Of a stretch of DNA of 13,778 nt, positions 1 through 8,532 are shown piece after piece. The notes under the pieces are model-generated. The model saw only the letters and a list, made by a program, of their open reading frames with translations, did not search any database and was not told the DNA's origin. The stretch comes from Victivallales bacterium (GTDB lineage: Bacteria; Verrucomicrobiota; Lentisphaeria; Oligosphaerales; Oligosphaeraceae). The stretch lies in the NCBI GenBank assembly GCA_017431185.1, contig JAFRLP010000119.1, positions 1-13,778 on the forward strand. The letters are read 5' to 3'. The translations under genes were made by a program, and so were the position numbers. Position 1 is the first letter of the stretch. Each line of letters starts with the position of its first letter.

Positions 1-2
1 CG

Positions 3-926
3 GCGGATTGCGCCAAGGCTGGGCATGAGGTGACGGTTTTCGAGGCATTCCACAAATGCGGTGGCGTGCTGGTGTACGGCATTCCCGAATTCCGCCTTCC
101 CAAATCCATTGTCCAGCACGAGATAGACGGACTCAAGGCGCTGGGCGTGAAAATCGAGACCAATGTCTGCATCGGACGCACACGGAAACTGACGGATTTG
201 CTGGAGAAGGACGGCTTTGACGCGGTGTTCGTCGGCACAGGCGCCGGTCTTCCGAAGTTCATGGACATCGAGGGCGAGAACCTCATCGGCGTGTTCAGCG
301 CCAACGAGTACCTGACGCGCGCGAATCTGATGAAGGCATATCTGGAGAACAAGGCGGACACGCCCTATTGGCACGGCAAGCGTGTCGCGGTGCTGGGCGG
401 CGGCAACGTCGCGATGGACGCCAGCCGCATGGCGCTGCGCCTGGGCGCCGAGAAGGTCTTTCTGATTTACCGCAGAAGCGAGGCTGAGATGCCTGCGCGC
501 AAAGAGGAGGTACACCACGCCCGCGAGGAGGGCGTCGAATTCCTCATGCTGCAAAACGCCAAGCGGATACTGGGAGACGAGCAGTCCAGGGTGACAGCCA
601 TCGAATGCCTCAAATACGAACTGGGCGAGCCCGACGCCTCAGGGCGCCGGTCCCCTGTGGCGATACCTGGGAGCGAGTTCACGCTGGATGTCGATACCGT
701 GGTAGTCGCCGTCGGCAATGCCTCCAATCCCCTGATTCCCGCGACGACAGAGGGGCTGGACGTTGACAGGCGCGGCAACATCATCGTCTCCCCGGAAACG
801 AACATGACCTCCATCCCTGGCGTATTCGCGGGCGGAGACATCGTGCTTGGAGCAGCGACCGTCATCCTGGCGATGGGCGAAGGCCGCCGTGCGGCCGCCG
901 GCATCACCGCCTACCTGCAGCGCTGA
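3..926 (+). CDS. gltA: NADPH-dependent glutamate synthase / NfnB-type FAD oxidoreductase, 5'-truncated
   Basis: This is the C-terminal 307 residues of a two-dinucleotide-binding-domain flavoprotein; the frame is already open at base 3, so the true start lies off the window. Family members are usually about 460 residues, so the N-terminal Fe-S region (about 150 residues) is missing. Visible motifs are GGVLVYGIPEFRLPK, which is characteristic of the homotetrameric GltA/SudA/NfnB group, a second Rossmann motif VLGGGNVAMD followed by YRRSEAEMPAR (NADPH site, near bases 384-480), and the C-terminal FAD motif PGVFAGGDIVLGAATV. In the family it moves electrons between NADPH, FAD and Fe-S centres, either for glutamate synthesis or, as NfnB, for ferredoxin/NAD bifurcation with a small NfnA partner. 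The partner would lie upstream and is not visible, so the two roles cannot be separated. It ends 38 nt before the efflux adaptor gene on the same strand. The family call is firm; the exact physiological role is open. Confidence 0.9.
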   Translation, partial: ADCAKAGHEVTVFEAFHKCGGVLVYGIPEFRLPKSIVQHEIDGLKALGVKIETNVCIGRTRKLTDLLEKDGFDAVFVGTGAGLPKFMDIEGENLIGVFSANEYLTRANLMKAYLENKADTPYWHGKRVAVLGGGNVAMDASRMALRLGAEKVFLIYRRSEAEMPARKEEVHHAREEGVEFLMLQNAKRILGDEQSRVTAIECLKYELGEPDASGRRSPVAIPGSEFTLDVDTVVVAVGNASNPLIPATTEGLDVDRRGNIIVSPETNMTSIPGVFAGGDIVLGAATVILAMGEGRRAAAGITAYLQR

Positions 927-952
927 CGCATCTCTTGACACATTAACCACAT

Positions 953-958
953 AAGGAA
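953..958 (+). promoter_or_regulatory. Shine-Dalgarno of the RND adaptor gene
   Basis: AAGGAA lies 6 nt before the ATG at 965. It supports that start, which also opens directly into a signal peptide. Confidence 0.6.
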
Positions 959-964
959 TCCACC

Positions 965-2044
965 ATGAAACTCAAGACAGGAATACTGTTGTTGGCCGCA
1001 GTCACCGCGACTGGCCTAGCCCAGATGCAAATGCCCCGCCAGGTCGTCACCGCCGGCAAAGTCAAGGAGGTCAAGATAGCCGACTCCTGGCGCTACACGG
1101 GGCAGATTGTCTCCCCCTCCATGGTGAGAGTGACCGCCCGTGTCTCAGGCGAAATCCTGAAAATCGGCTTCAAGGACGGCGATATCGTCAAGGCTGGTCA
1201 GGTGCTTTATCAACTCGATGACGTGCAGTATGCCGCCCGCGTCAAGGCCGCCGAGGCGCAGGTCGCCGAGTCGCAGGCCACCGAGGCATACGCCAAGAGC
1301 AACTTCGAGCGCTACGACAACCTCTACAAGTCCAAGACCGTGAGCCAGGACGTCTTTGAGAGCGCCAAGCGCGACTATGGGGTTGCGGTCGCCTCGACCA
1401 AGGCGGCGGAGGCGGAACTGGCCATTGCCAAGGACAACCTCCAGCACTGCACCATCACCTGCCCCATTGACGGGCGGGCAGGAGTCACCGCCCAGACCGT
1501 CGGCAACTACATCACCCCCACCAGCGGAACGCTGGTGACCATCATCCAGACTGACCCCATGCGCGTGAAGTTCGCCATGAGTTACCGTGATTTCCTGGCG
1601 CAGGGGATGATGAAAGGGCAGTCCGACGTCACACCCGTCGTCACCATCCGCATGGCGGATGATTCGGTGTACGCAGCCGACGGCAAGTTCGAACTCATCA
1701 ACAACGAGGCCCATTCGGGTACTGACACCCTGCAGCTCTATGCCCTGTTCCCCAATCCGGACGGCTTGCTCTACCAGGGCGGTACAGTCACGGTCGTCAT
1801 CTCCTACAAGTCCCCCAAGCCGAGGCGGGCCATCCCGCCGTCCGCCGTCATGTACGACGCCGCCCATGCATACGTCTATGTGCTGGACTCGCAGAACCAG
1901 GTCTCGCGCCGCGACATCGTGGTCGGCTCGTTTGCCGGCGACTTCCAGGTGGTCAAGGAGGGTCTCGAACTCGGCGAGCGAATCATCGTTGACGGCACCC
2001 ACAAGGCCATGCCTGGCATGGCGGTTGATGTGCAGGAGGAGTAG
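965..2044 (+). CDS. RND efflux pump periplasmic adaptor (membrane fusion protein, AcrA/MexA-like)
   Basis: 359 residues, typical for the family. The N-terminus is a Sec signal peptide (MKLKTGILLLAAVTATGLA, probable cleavage after A19). There is no lipobox cysteine, so it is not an AcrA-style lipoprotein. Visible domains are a first half-lipoyl (barrel-sandwich) segment at about 47-86 (ARVSGEILKIGFKDGDIVKAGQVLYQLDD), an Ala/Glu-rich alpha-helical hairpin at about 87-160 with the tip pattern FERYDNLYKSKTVSQDVFE, a second half-lipoyl segment at about 160-195 (CPIDGRAGVTAQTVGNYI), then beta-barrel and membrane-proximal domains to the end. In such systems the adaptor bridges the inner-membrane pump and an outer-membrane channel. 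The pump gene starts 6 nt downstream and is certainly co-transcribed. No channel gene follows, so a TolC-like partner must be encoded elsewhere. Substrate is not predictable from sequence alone. Confidence 0.95.
   Translation: MKLKTGILLLAAVTATGLAQMQMPRQVVTAGKVKEVKIADSWRYTGQIVSPSMVRVTARVSGEILKIGFKDGDIVKAGQVLYQLDDVQYAARVKAAEAQVAESQATEAYAKSNFERYDNLYKSKTVSQDVFESAKRDYGVAVASTKAAEAELAIAKDNLQHCTITCPIDGRAGVTAQTVGNYITPTSGTLVTIIQTDPMRVKFAMSYRDFLAQGMMKGQSDVTPVVTIRMADDSVYAADGKFELINNEAHSGTDTLQLYALFPNPDGLLYQGGTVTVVISYKSPKPRRAIPPSAVMYDAAHAYVYVLDSQNQVSRRDIVVGSFAGDFQVVKEGLELGERIIVDGTHKAMPGMAVDVQEE
2034..2040 (+). promoter_or_regulatory. Strong Shine-Dalgarno of the RND pump gene
   Basis: AGGAGGA lies inside the last codons of the adaptor gene, 10 nt before the ATG at 2051. 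It supports coupled translation of adaptor and pump. Confidence 0.65.
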
Positions 2045-2050
2045 CCGGCC

Positions 2051-5000
2051 ATGTTCTCACGCATCTTCATTGAGCGTCCCCGCCTGGCGCTGGTGTGCAG
2101 CATCCTTCTGGTGCTGTGCGGCGTCATCAGCGTCAACAAGCTCCCAGTCGCCGAGTATCCCGAGATTGCGCCGCCCACGCTTTTCGTGCAGGCGACCTAC
2201 ACAGGCGCATCCGCGCAGGTCATCTCCGAGAACGTCGCAATTCCGCTGGAAGACCAAATCAACGGGGTCGATGACCTGCTCTACTACTCCTCGACGTCCT
2301 CCAACAACTCGATGTACAGTTGCCGTGTGACCTTCAAGTCCGGCACGGACACCGACATGGCGCTGGTCAACCTGCAGAACGCCGTCAAGAAGGCCGACCC
2401 CAAGCTGCCAGCCGAGGTCAAGCAGATAGGCGTCACCACCGAGAAGCGCGGCAACGACATTCTGGCGATGTTCAGCTTCTCCTCCGACGGCAGTGTGATG
2501 GACGACATGCAGCTGAACACCTACGTGGACGCCAACATCAAGGACGCCGTCGCCCGTCTTGACGGCGTTTCCTCCGCCGACATCATGTCCATGCACGAGT
2601 ATTCGATGCGCATCTGGCTCAACCCCATCCGCATGGCGGGCATGGGCATCACCGCCGGTGACATCATGACCGCGGTGGAGTCCCAGAACGTCAATGCGGC
2701 GGCGGGCAACATCGGCAGCGAGAACTCCAACCGCTACGTGAGCTACAAACTCAATGTCCAGGGGCGACTCAAGACCGCAGAGGAATTTGGCGGAATCATC
2801 GTCAAGACGGGGGCGGACGGCAGTGTCGTCCGTCTTCAGGATGTTGCGCGGGTCGAGTTGGGCTCCAACTCCTACACGGGCGAATGCCGCTACCAGGGAC
2901 ACCCTGTGGTCGGCATGGCGGTGTACCGCACTCCTGAGGCCAACGCGCTGGCGACGGTCAACCGCGTTCGGGCAGAGCTGGACGCCTGGAAGGCGCGTTT
3001 CCCGAAGGGCGTCAGCTACGACGTGGCCTACGACCCCACCGCATTCATCAAGGTGACCATGCGGGAAATCGTCGAGACCCTGGTCATCGCCTTGGCGCTG
3101 GTGGTTCTCATCACCTACCTCTTCCTGCAGGACTGGCGGGCGACTTTGGTTCCATCCGTCGCCATTCCCGTCGCCCTGATGGCGACCTTCCCCCTGATGC
3201 TTGCCATCAACTTCAGCATCAATGTCCTGACGATGTTCGGCCTGATCCTGGTCATCGGTTCGCTGTGCGACGACGCCATCGTGGTGGTAGAGAACTGCCA
3301 AGCGCACTTGGAGCGCGACCCCAACATCACGCCCAAGCAGGCGGCCATCAAATGCATGGAGGAGATCACGGGGGCCATCATCGCGACCACGCTTGTGACC
3401 GTCGCCTGCTACATGCCGTTGGCCTTCTTCGGCGGCATGGTCGGGGCCATCTACGTTCAGTTCGCCGTGACGATGTGCGTTTCGCTGTGCTGGTCAACGT
3501 TTGTAGCGATGACCCTTTCGCCCGCGATGTGCGCCGTCATCCTGCGCAAGCCTGGCAAGCCCAGCATTCTCTTCGCGCCGTTCAACGCGCTGCTCAACGG
3601 CAGCCGCAGCATCTATATGTTCGTGGTCAAAATCCTGGTGCGCCAGGGCATCATCACCGCCCTGCTCTTCGCGGGCGTGCTTTTCGCGGCGTGGTTCATG
3701 TTCAACCGTGTTCCCGCCTCCTTCCTGCCGGAGGAGGACAAGGGCGTGGTCTTCGCCGACTTCGAACTTCCGCCTGGCTCCAGCCAAGTCCGCACCACCG
3801 CGGCCTTGGAGGAATTCCGCAACAAAGTCAAGGACATTCCTGGCGTCAAGACCATTTTCCAGGTCGCGGGCTTCAGTTTCATGTCAGGAAACAACGAAAA
3901 CGCGGGGCTTTGCTTTGTGCAGCTCGACGACTGGGATTTGCGCAAGACCCCAGAACTCCAAATCCAGGCGATGAAGCAGAAAATCCAGGGAATCGCCAAC
4001 TCAATCCCCTCCGCCCGTGTCAGCGTGTTCACGCCACCTGCGATCATGGGGCTGGGGGCCGTCGGCGGAGCCAACTTCAACCTGTGCGCCATCGGAAATG
4101 TGGACGCCAATGACCTCTCGGTGACGGCCAAGAAAGTCACAGCCGAACTATCCGCAAGGCCCGAAACGCTTTTCGCCGCCACCAGCTACAACGCCGACAC
4201 GCCACAGCTTTTCCTGGACATTGACCGCGAGAAGGCCGAGACCCTCAAGGTACCGGTGTCGCGCATCTTCTCCACGCTTCAGAACAATCTGGCCAGTTAC
4301 TACATCAATGACTACACGATGGACTCCCGCAACTACAAAGTCCAGATGCAGGCCACCGCCGAAAACAGGGGAAAACTCTCCAACATCTCGGAGATGCTCA
4401 TCCAGAACAACGAGGGCGGCATGGTCCCGCTCTCCTCGCTGGGCAAACTGCGGTTCATCACGGGGCCGTCAAGCATCACGCGATTCAACAAGATGCTCTC
4501 CGCCGAAATCAATGCCGTGGGCGTTCCTGGAGTCTCCTCCAACCAGCTCATCGACATCATTGACAGCCTGGAACTGCCGCCGAACTACCACATCGAATGG
4601 ACAGGCATGGCGCTTCAGGAGAAGATGAACCAGGGGCAGTTGTTCAAACTCATGCTTCTGGCCCTGGTCTTCGCCTACCTGTTCCTGGTCGGACAGTACG
4701 AAAGCTGGACAATCCCCGTGCCCGTCATGCTCTCCGTCGTCTTCTCCAGCCTTGGTGCGCTGTGCGGGCTTTGGGTGATGAAAATGACCTTGAGCATCTA
4801 CGCCCAGCTCGGTATGGTCATGCTGATTGGCCTGACCGCCAAGAACGCCATCCTGATGGTGGAGTTCTCCAAGACGGAACGCGAAAGCGGCAAAAACGTG
4901 TACGACGCCGCCATGGCGGGCGCCAATCTGCGCTATCGCGCAGTGCTGATGACGGCCTGGAGTTTCCTCTTCGGCGTGTTCCCGCTGGTGGTTGCCCAAG

Positions 5001-5152
5001 GCGCGGGCGCGGGCAGCCGTGTCGCCATTGGCGTGACCACCTTCTCGGGGCTGCTCCTGGCCACCATCGTCGGCATCTGCTTCACTCCCGCGCTGTACGC
5101 GCTGTTCCAGCGCATCCGTGAATTCTGCAAACGGCTGATTGGCATGAAATAG
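2051..5152 (+). CDS. RND multidrug efflux transporter, inner-membrane pump (AcrB/MexB-like, HAE1 type)
   Basis: 1033 residues, the full length expected for a hydrophobe/amphiphile RND pump. The start MFSRIFIERPRLALV is typical and leads into TM1 (about 9-29). The layout is TM1, a large periplasmic loop, TM2-6 (about 335-500), TM7 (about 535-555), a second periplasmic loop, and TM8-12 (about 865-1025). The proton-relay residues are present: Asp407-Asp408 in TM4 (motif CDDAIVVVEN), at the same numbers as in E. coli AcrB, and Lys931 in GLTAKNAILMVEF, equivalent to AcrB Lys940. The pump should therefore be a working proton antiporter exporting drugs, bile-type amphiphiles or lipophilic compounds from periplasm or membrane. 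It forms an operon with the upstream adaptor. No regulator lies next to the operon and no outer-membrane factor follows. It converges on the minus-strand operon ending at 5301. Confidence 0.96.
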   Translation: MFSRIFIERPRLALVCSILLVLCGVISVNKLPVAEYPEIAPPTLFVQATYTGASAQVISENVAIPLEDQINGVDDLLYYSSTSSNNSMYSCRVTFKSGTDTDMALVNLQNAVKKADPKLPAEVKQIGVTTEKRGNDILAMFSFSSDGSVMDDMQLNTYVDANIKDAVARLDGVSSADIMSMHEYSMRIWLNPIRMAGMGITAGDIMTAVESQNVNAAAGNIGSENSNRYVSYKLNVQGRLKTAEEFGGIIVKTGADGSVVRLQDVARVELGSNSYTGECRYQGHPVVGMAVYRTPEANALATVNRVRAELDAWKARFPKGVSYDVAYDPTAFIKVTMREIVETLVIALALVVLITYLFLQDWRATLVPSVAIPVALMATFPLMLAINFSINVLTMFGLILVIGSLCDDAIVVVENCQAHLERDPNITPKQAAIKCMEEITGAIIATTLVTVACYMPLAFFGGMVGAIYVQFAVTMCVSLCWSTFVAMTLSPAMCAVILRKPGKPSILFAPFNALLNGSRSIYMFVVKILVRQGIITALLFAGVLFAAWFMFNRVPASFLPEEDKGVVFADFELPPGSSQVRTTAALEEFRNKVKDIPGVKTIFQVAGFSFMSGNNENAGLCFVQLDDWDLRKTPELQIQAMKQKIQGIANSIPSARVSVFTPPAIMGLGAVGGANFNLCAIGNVDANDLSVTAKKVTAELSARPETLFAATSYNADTPQLFLDIDREKAETLKVPVSRIFSTLQNNLASYYINDYTMDSRNYKVQMQATAENRGKLSNISEMLIQNNEGGMVPLSSLGKLRFITGPSSITRFNKMLSAEINAVGVPGVSSNQLIDIIDSLELPPNYHIEWTGMALQEKMNQGQLFKLMLLALVFAYLFLVGQYESWTIPVPVMLSVVFSSLGALCGLWVMKMTLSIYAQLGMVMLIGLTAKNAILMVEFSKTERESGKNVYDAAMAGANLRYRAVLMTAWSFLFGVFPLVVAQGAGAGSRVAIGVTTFSGLLLATIVGICFTPALYALFQRIREFCKRLIGMK

Positions 5153-5162
5153 GCAAGCCGCC

Positions 5163-5215
5163 CCCGCGCCTTGCGGCGCGGGCACACGACAGAGACCCGC
5201 GCCTTGCGGCGCGGG
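5163..5215. repeat. Two identical tandem hairpins between convergent operons
   Basis: The same 20-base unit CCCGCGCCTTGCGGCGCGGG occurs at 5163-5182 and 5196-5215, a period of 33 nt with a 13-nt spacer. Each unit folds into an 8-bp GC-only stem with a TTGC loop. No T-run follows on either strand, so they are not canonical intrinsic terminators. Placed 10 nt after the pump stop and about 85 nt after the stop of the minus-strand gene, they could stabilise 3' ends of both mRNAs, block read-through, or be a REP-like dispersed element. Confidence 0.75.
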
Positions 5216-5266
5216 ATGTGCGGCGGTAAACGTGGTGGCAGACTGTGGCGAATATGGTGCCTGTCG

Positions 5267-5293
5267 AACAGCAATCGCAGAGGTGCTGTTTTC
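5267..5293 (+). terminator. Possible weak terminator for the plus-strand RND operon
   Basis: AACAGCA (5267-5273) and TGCTGTT (5284-5290) form a 7-bp stem with a 10-nt loop, followed by two more T. The stem is short and AT-rich and the T-run is brief, so this is only a candidate. It sits just beyond the stop codon of the convergent gene. Confidence 0.3.
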
Positions 5294-5300
5294 CCAGTCG

Positions 5301-7085
5301 TCACTTCTCCGCTTTGACAGGGCCAAAGACCACTTGGGTATCCTGGGAGTTTTTCGTCTGGAGCCCAGTGGTGTAAAAAATCGGCTTGTTCAGGAGTGCG
5401 ACAAAATACCCTGGTGCGCATTTGGAGAGCAATTCCGTGCCAAAAGGTGTATTTTCGCCTGTCTGCTCCACCATCTGAACTGCGGCCATCGTCATCTCCA
5501 TGAAGCGGTCAACCTGAGGGGCCTTTGACGAAAAGGCGATGGACGCAGGCTGGCTTTGCAGACGCGCCCGCCCTCCTGCGGGGACAGGTGCAGAGGAATT
5601 CCACAAATGCTTGCCGTCCTCGGCCAGCCAGCAGATTTTCTCCAAAGAGGCCCCGAGGCCGTTGACGATTTCGACTCCGCCGTCCGCCTGCCGAACGACG
5701 CGCAGCCGCTCGTTTCTGGTGCCGAACCGACTGCTGGAAATGTTCAGCACATTGCGCGGGGAAACAATCGAGGGATTGATGACCTGGCCAGGCGCATTTT
5801 CCACCACCAATGGCGCTCTGCGGGAGAAGAAGAGGGTGTCCTCGCGTTCAAAGACCAGGGGCTGCGATGGCTCAAACGGGGAGAGGATGGAGATTGCCGC
5901 AAAAGTCCGCGCCATCTTGCTCTCCTGGTCAAGCCAGGTGAAACCATGGCTTTTGACTTTGATTCCCCAGCCATCGTGGAAATTGACCAGAAGAAGCACC
6001 AGCAGACAGAAGAGGATGGAAAACAGCGGCGTCGTCCAGAACAGCCAGTATTCGCGATGACGTCTTTGCAGCCACAGGAAACTGACTGGAAACGCCAGGA
6101 CGACAAACGTCAGCATCAACGCCACCAGCGCCAGAATGGGGATGCCAGGCATGGCAAGAGACAGGCTATTCAGCCAGCCGTCGCTCGCGGGCGCCGCAGG
6201 TTGAGCGTCCGTCAGAAGGCCAAGCGGGACAAGCCCCTGCTGTTCAAGGCTTTTCACCTTTTCGCGGTCGATATTTCCAGTCAGCGTAGGCTCCTGCTTC
6301 TTCCATTCCTCCTGGTGTTTGGAGGCGATGGGACGCCAGAAGACCTCATAGCCCAGACCGTCAGGGCTCCAGTATTCCATATCCCCAGGCACGCCTTCAG
6401 GCCAAGGCTCCCCTGGCAAGATGACCCGGGCAATGATTCCGCCGCAGTGCTTCCAGCGCTGCAGGGCAAACTGCTGCGCGGGCGGCAACTCCTCCCCTGC
6501 TCCCAACAGCAGGACATTCCGCTGAATTCCCTTGTCCAGCAAGGGGATTGGCAGGTTCCCCTGGTAACTGCGGTCATCCGTCCCCCACTGCTCAAAAGGC
6601 AAGGGAGAATAAAAGTGCTTCACAGCCTGGTGGGCCGTCGCCCCTAAAAACTTCAGCATGGATTCGGGGATTTTTCGGCTGGCGACCAGGAAATGGAAGT
6701 TGCCCTTTCCGCCGGAGATGTACTCCTCTGGCAAAGCGGGCAGGGAGATGGCGGTTTTGCCATCCACCATCAGAGTGTAGCCCATCTTATCCATGTCCAA
6801 ATCATTGCCGGGGACGGAAAAATCCAGCAAGACACTGGAGCCTGGCTGCACCACTGCCTCGCGGATGACCGTGACGGGATGGTCATAGTCAGAACTGCGG
6901 AGAACCGCCCTCACCCGTGCGGGAACATTTCTTCCATTGTTCACACGCAGTTGAGAGGAACGGCAGGGGCCTGGCCCGCGCTCACCCCATTGGCTGGGCT
7001 GTGTCAGGAATTCCATCTGCTCCCATGTGGCGGAACGCGCGCCCAACGCCAGGGTCATCAGCAGGATACAGAGTGTTCTACGCAT
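5301..7085 (-). CDS. Membrane-anchored periplasmic protein of unknown function, last gene of the MoxR/ABC operon
   Basis: I do not recognise a named family. From the ATG at 7085 the protein has 594 residues. That start is preferred because it opens with a signal peptide (MRRTLCILLMTLALGARSA) and has GGGAGG 5 nt upstream; an upstream in-frame start at 7154 would bury the signal. Residues 20-305 look like an extracytoplasmic region. The stretch NVLLLGAGEELPPAQQFALQ followed by RWKHCGGIIARVI (about 190-222) matches the 'all-important-thing, then aL..W...GG.lv' pattern of GATase-like/DUF4350-type periplasmic domains. Two TM helices follow (about 310-339 and 347-369) around a positively charged turn (QRRHREY), leaving a 220-residue C-terminal part outside the cytoplasm. 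The gene overlaps the permease by 8 nt, so it is probably the extracytoplasmic partner of that ABC system, comparable in position to GldG. Function is inferred from context only. Confidence 0.8.
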   Translation of the reverse strand: MRRTLCILLMTLALGARSATWEQMEFLTQPSQWGERGPGPCRSSQLRVNNGRNVPARVRAVLRSSDYDHPVTVIREAVVQPGSSVLLDFSVPGNDLDMDKMGYTLMVDGKTAISLPALPEEYISGGKGNFHFLVASRKIPESMLKFLGATAHQAVKHFYSPLPFEQWGTDDRSYQGNLPIPLLDKGIQRNVLLLGAGEELPPAQQFALQRWKHCGGIIARVILPGEPWPEGVPGDMEYWSPDGLGYEVFWRPIASKHQEEWKKQEPTLTGNIDREKVKSLEQQGLVPLGLLTDAQPAAPASDGWLNSLSLAMPGIPILALVALMLTFVVLAFPVSFLWLQRRHREYWLFWTTPLFSILFCLLVLLLVNFHDGWGIKVKSHGFTWLDQESKMARTFAAISILSPFEPSQPLVFEREDTLFFSRRAPLVVENAPGQVINPSIVSPRNVLNISSSRFGTRNERLRVVRQADGGVEIVNGLGASLEKICWLAEDGKHLWNSSAPVPAGGRARLQSQPASIAFSSKAPQVDRFMEMTMAAVQMVEQTGENTPFGTELLSKCAPGYFVALLNKPIFYTTGLQTKNSQDTQVVFGPVKAEK

Positions 7086-8532
7086 TGGTTCCTCCCTTGG
7101 TGACATCCGCCTCTTTCGCGTCAAAGATAAAATCTCTGGCGTGAGAAAGGACATATCTCACGAGCGGCACGCCAGAAACAATCGCCAGAAACGCTCCGGC
7201 GCACACTCCCAGGATATCCCCGGAACGCAGACAGAAGGGCGTGGTCAGCAACAGCCAGCGGTTTTCCAGATTGTTTTCCTCGAAAAAATGGTAACTGAGT
7301 CCATAGCCCATCAGAGGCAGGCAGAAGAACACAATGAAAACGACAAAAAACACGGGCAGTGGCTTGAGGGACGGACGGAACAGCACAAGGCAGGATGTGA
7401 GGTGCAGGTAGAAGAGAATGAAGAACGGAATGCCAAACAGCACGGTGTCCACATTCATGTCTTTGTCGGAGCAAAAATGGAGAATGGCGCAATAGCTCAA
7501 GCATATCACCAGGGTCTTCAGCCAGCATTGCAGGATGCCTCCCGCGCGCCCGCTGCTGAAGAGGAAGCGGAAAAGCCTCCGAAGACGACTCTTCGGGCGG
7601 TCAGCCAGGACACGTGGCCCCGGCTCCAGACGGTCAAAGCAGGCGGCCAGGGAGAGCAGGCAGGCGGAAAGCATGTTGAGGCCCCAAAACAGGGACAGGC
7701 CGACGAGCCACGGAGACTTTGAACGAAAAGCGGGCGCGAAGGGGAACAGCACGAGGGCCAAAACAGAAAAAATCCAGGGGAGAAATCCCAGATACAGGCG
7801 GGGCCAGTACATGACATTGCCCGTCCGCGGCGTCAAGACGGCCACCGCAATGGCAAACAGCAGGCCGCTGATCGCCAGGTCAATCAGAAGATTGTTGATT
7901 AGATATGTCATCAAATAACGGTGACGAAAATAATTCGAGGAGAAAATGGCGTTCTGGACGGCAAACGTAATCAGGATGGCCATTCCTCCTAAGGTGGCAA
8001 GGCCCTCGATGTTCTTGCGCCCCAACGCGCCTAGCAGAATGCATAGCATGGCCACCAGCAGCTGCTGCACCAGCAGACAGCAGACCGTGATGGCCATTTG
8101 CCCCTGGGAGATGCCCCGCATGAAGTAGGCGATATAGAGGAAGGGGCCGCCGACGGCGTAGATGAGGAAAACGGTACACATCGCGCAATAGAGTTTGCCC
8201 AGGACAATGGTGAACGGGCTGAGCACAGTCATCCTGCTCCAGTCCAGGTCCGGGGTCTGCCGCTCACGGCTGAACGCGGCGGTCTGCGAGACGACCAGGC
8301 ATAACAGGCAAACCAGGTTGATGACCACCAGTTGCAGGACAAAGCTGATCATGCCCAGGTCTTCGGAGACGTCCTCGTTCAGGAAATCGCTCAGGTAAGG
8401 CATAAAGCAGAGTTGTCCCACCTCCAGCAACAGCAGAATGCCCATCACCACCAGAATGACCCGGCTATGGAACATCTGCCGCGTGTCCCGAAGAAAGACG
8501 GGATTCAGGAAATCGCTGTCCGCGCTCATCAT
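7078..8532 (-). CDS. ABC-2 type transporter permease
   Basis: 484 residues with about 12 predicted TM helices (roughly 25-44, 62-83, 113-137, 146-170, 178-197, 215-233, 246-267, 275-298, 337-354, 363-385, 391-411, 438-460). The N-terminus NPVFLRDTRQMFHSR and the segment ERQTPDLDWSRMTVLSP...LGKL (about 90-114) are the usual ABC-2/NatB/GldF-like signatures preceding TM3. A basic cytoplasmic stretch (about 301-330, rich in Arg) separates two membrane bundles of eight and four helices. Twelve helices is longer than the six of a standard ABC-2 permease, so this may be a fused double unit. The start overlaps the ATPase stop (ATGA, bases 8529-8532), with AAGGGG 7 nt upstream. It should pair with the adjacent ATPase. 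Transported substrate is unknown. Confidence 0.88.
   Translation of the reverse strand: MMSADSDFLNPVFLRDTRQMFHSRVILVVMGILLLLEVGQLCFMPYLSDFLNEDVSEDLGMISFVLQLVVINLVCLLCLVVSQTAAFSRERQTPDLDWSRMTVLSPFTIVLGKLYCAMCTVFLIYAVGGPFLYIAYFMRGISQGQMAITVCCLLVQQLLVAMLCILLGALGRKNIEGLATLGGMAILITFAVQNAIFSSNYFRHRYLMTYLINNLLIDLAISGLLFAIAVAVLTPRTGNVMYWPRLYLGFLPWIFSVLALVLFPFAPAFRSKSPWLVGLSLFWGLNMLSACLLSLAACFDRLEPGPRVLADRPKSRLRRLFRFLFSSGRAGGILQCWLKTLVICLSYCAILHFCSDKDMNVDTVLFGIPFFILFYLHLTSCLVLFRPSLKPLPVFFVVFIVFFCLPLMGYGLSYHFFEENNLENRWLLLTTPFCLRSGDILGVCAGAFLAIVSGVPLVRYVLSHARDFIFDAKEADVTKGGTNA

Noticed and set aside
935..940. TTGACA upstream of the RND adaptor as a -35 box
   Set aside because: No acceptable -10 hexamer lies at 16-18 nt spacing, and the space before the ribosome site is too short.
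2057..3307. Long minus-strand open frame (416 codons) opposite the RND pump, and others such as 1145-2002 and 4469-5326 minus
   Set aside because: They lie antisense to clearly coding RND genes, have His/Gly/Val/Asp-rich composition typical of GC-rich shadow frames, and show no domain motif.
5163..5215. CRISPR array
   Set aside because: There are only two units, each a self-complementary hairpin, with a 13-nt spacer. There are no cas genes.
5556..6647. Plus-strand open frames opposite the minus-strand operon (5556-6647, 9587-10627, 7027-7722)
   Set aside because: The opposite strand encodes proteins with signal peptides, TM helices or ATPase motifs. These frames are Arg/Gln/Pro-rich shadows.
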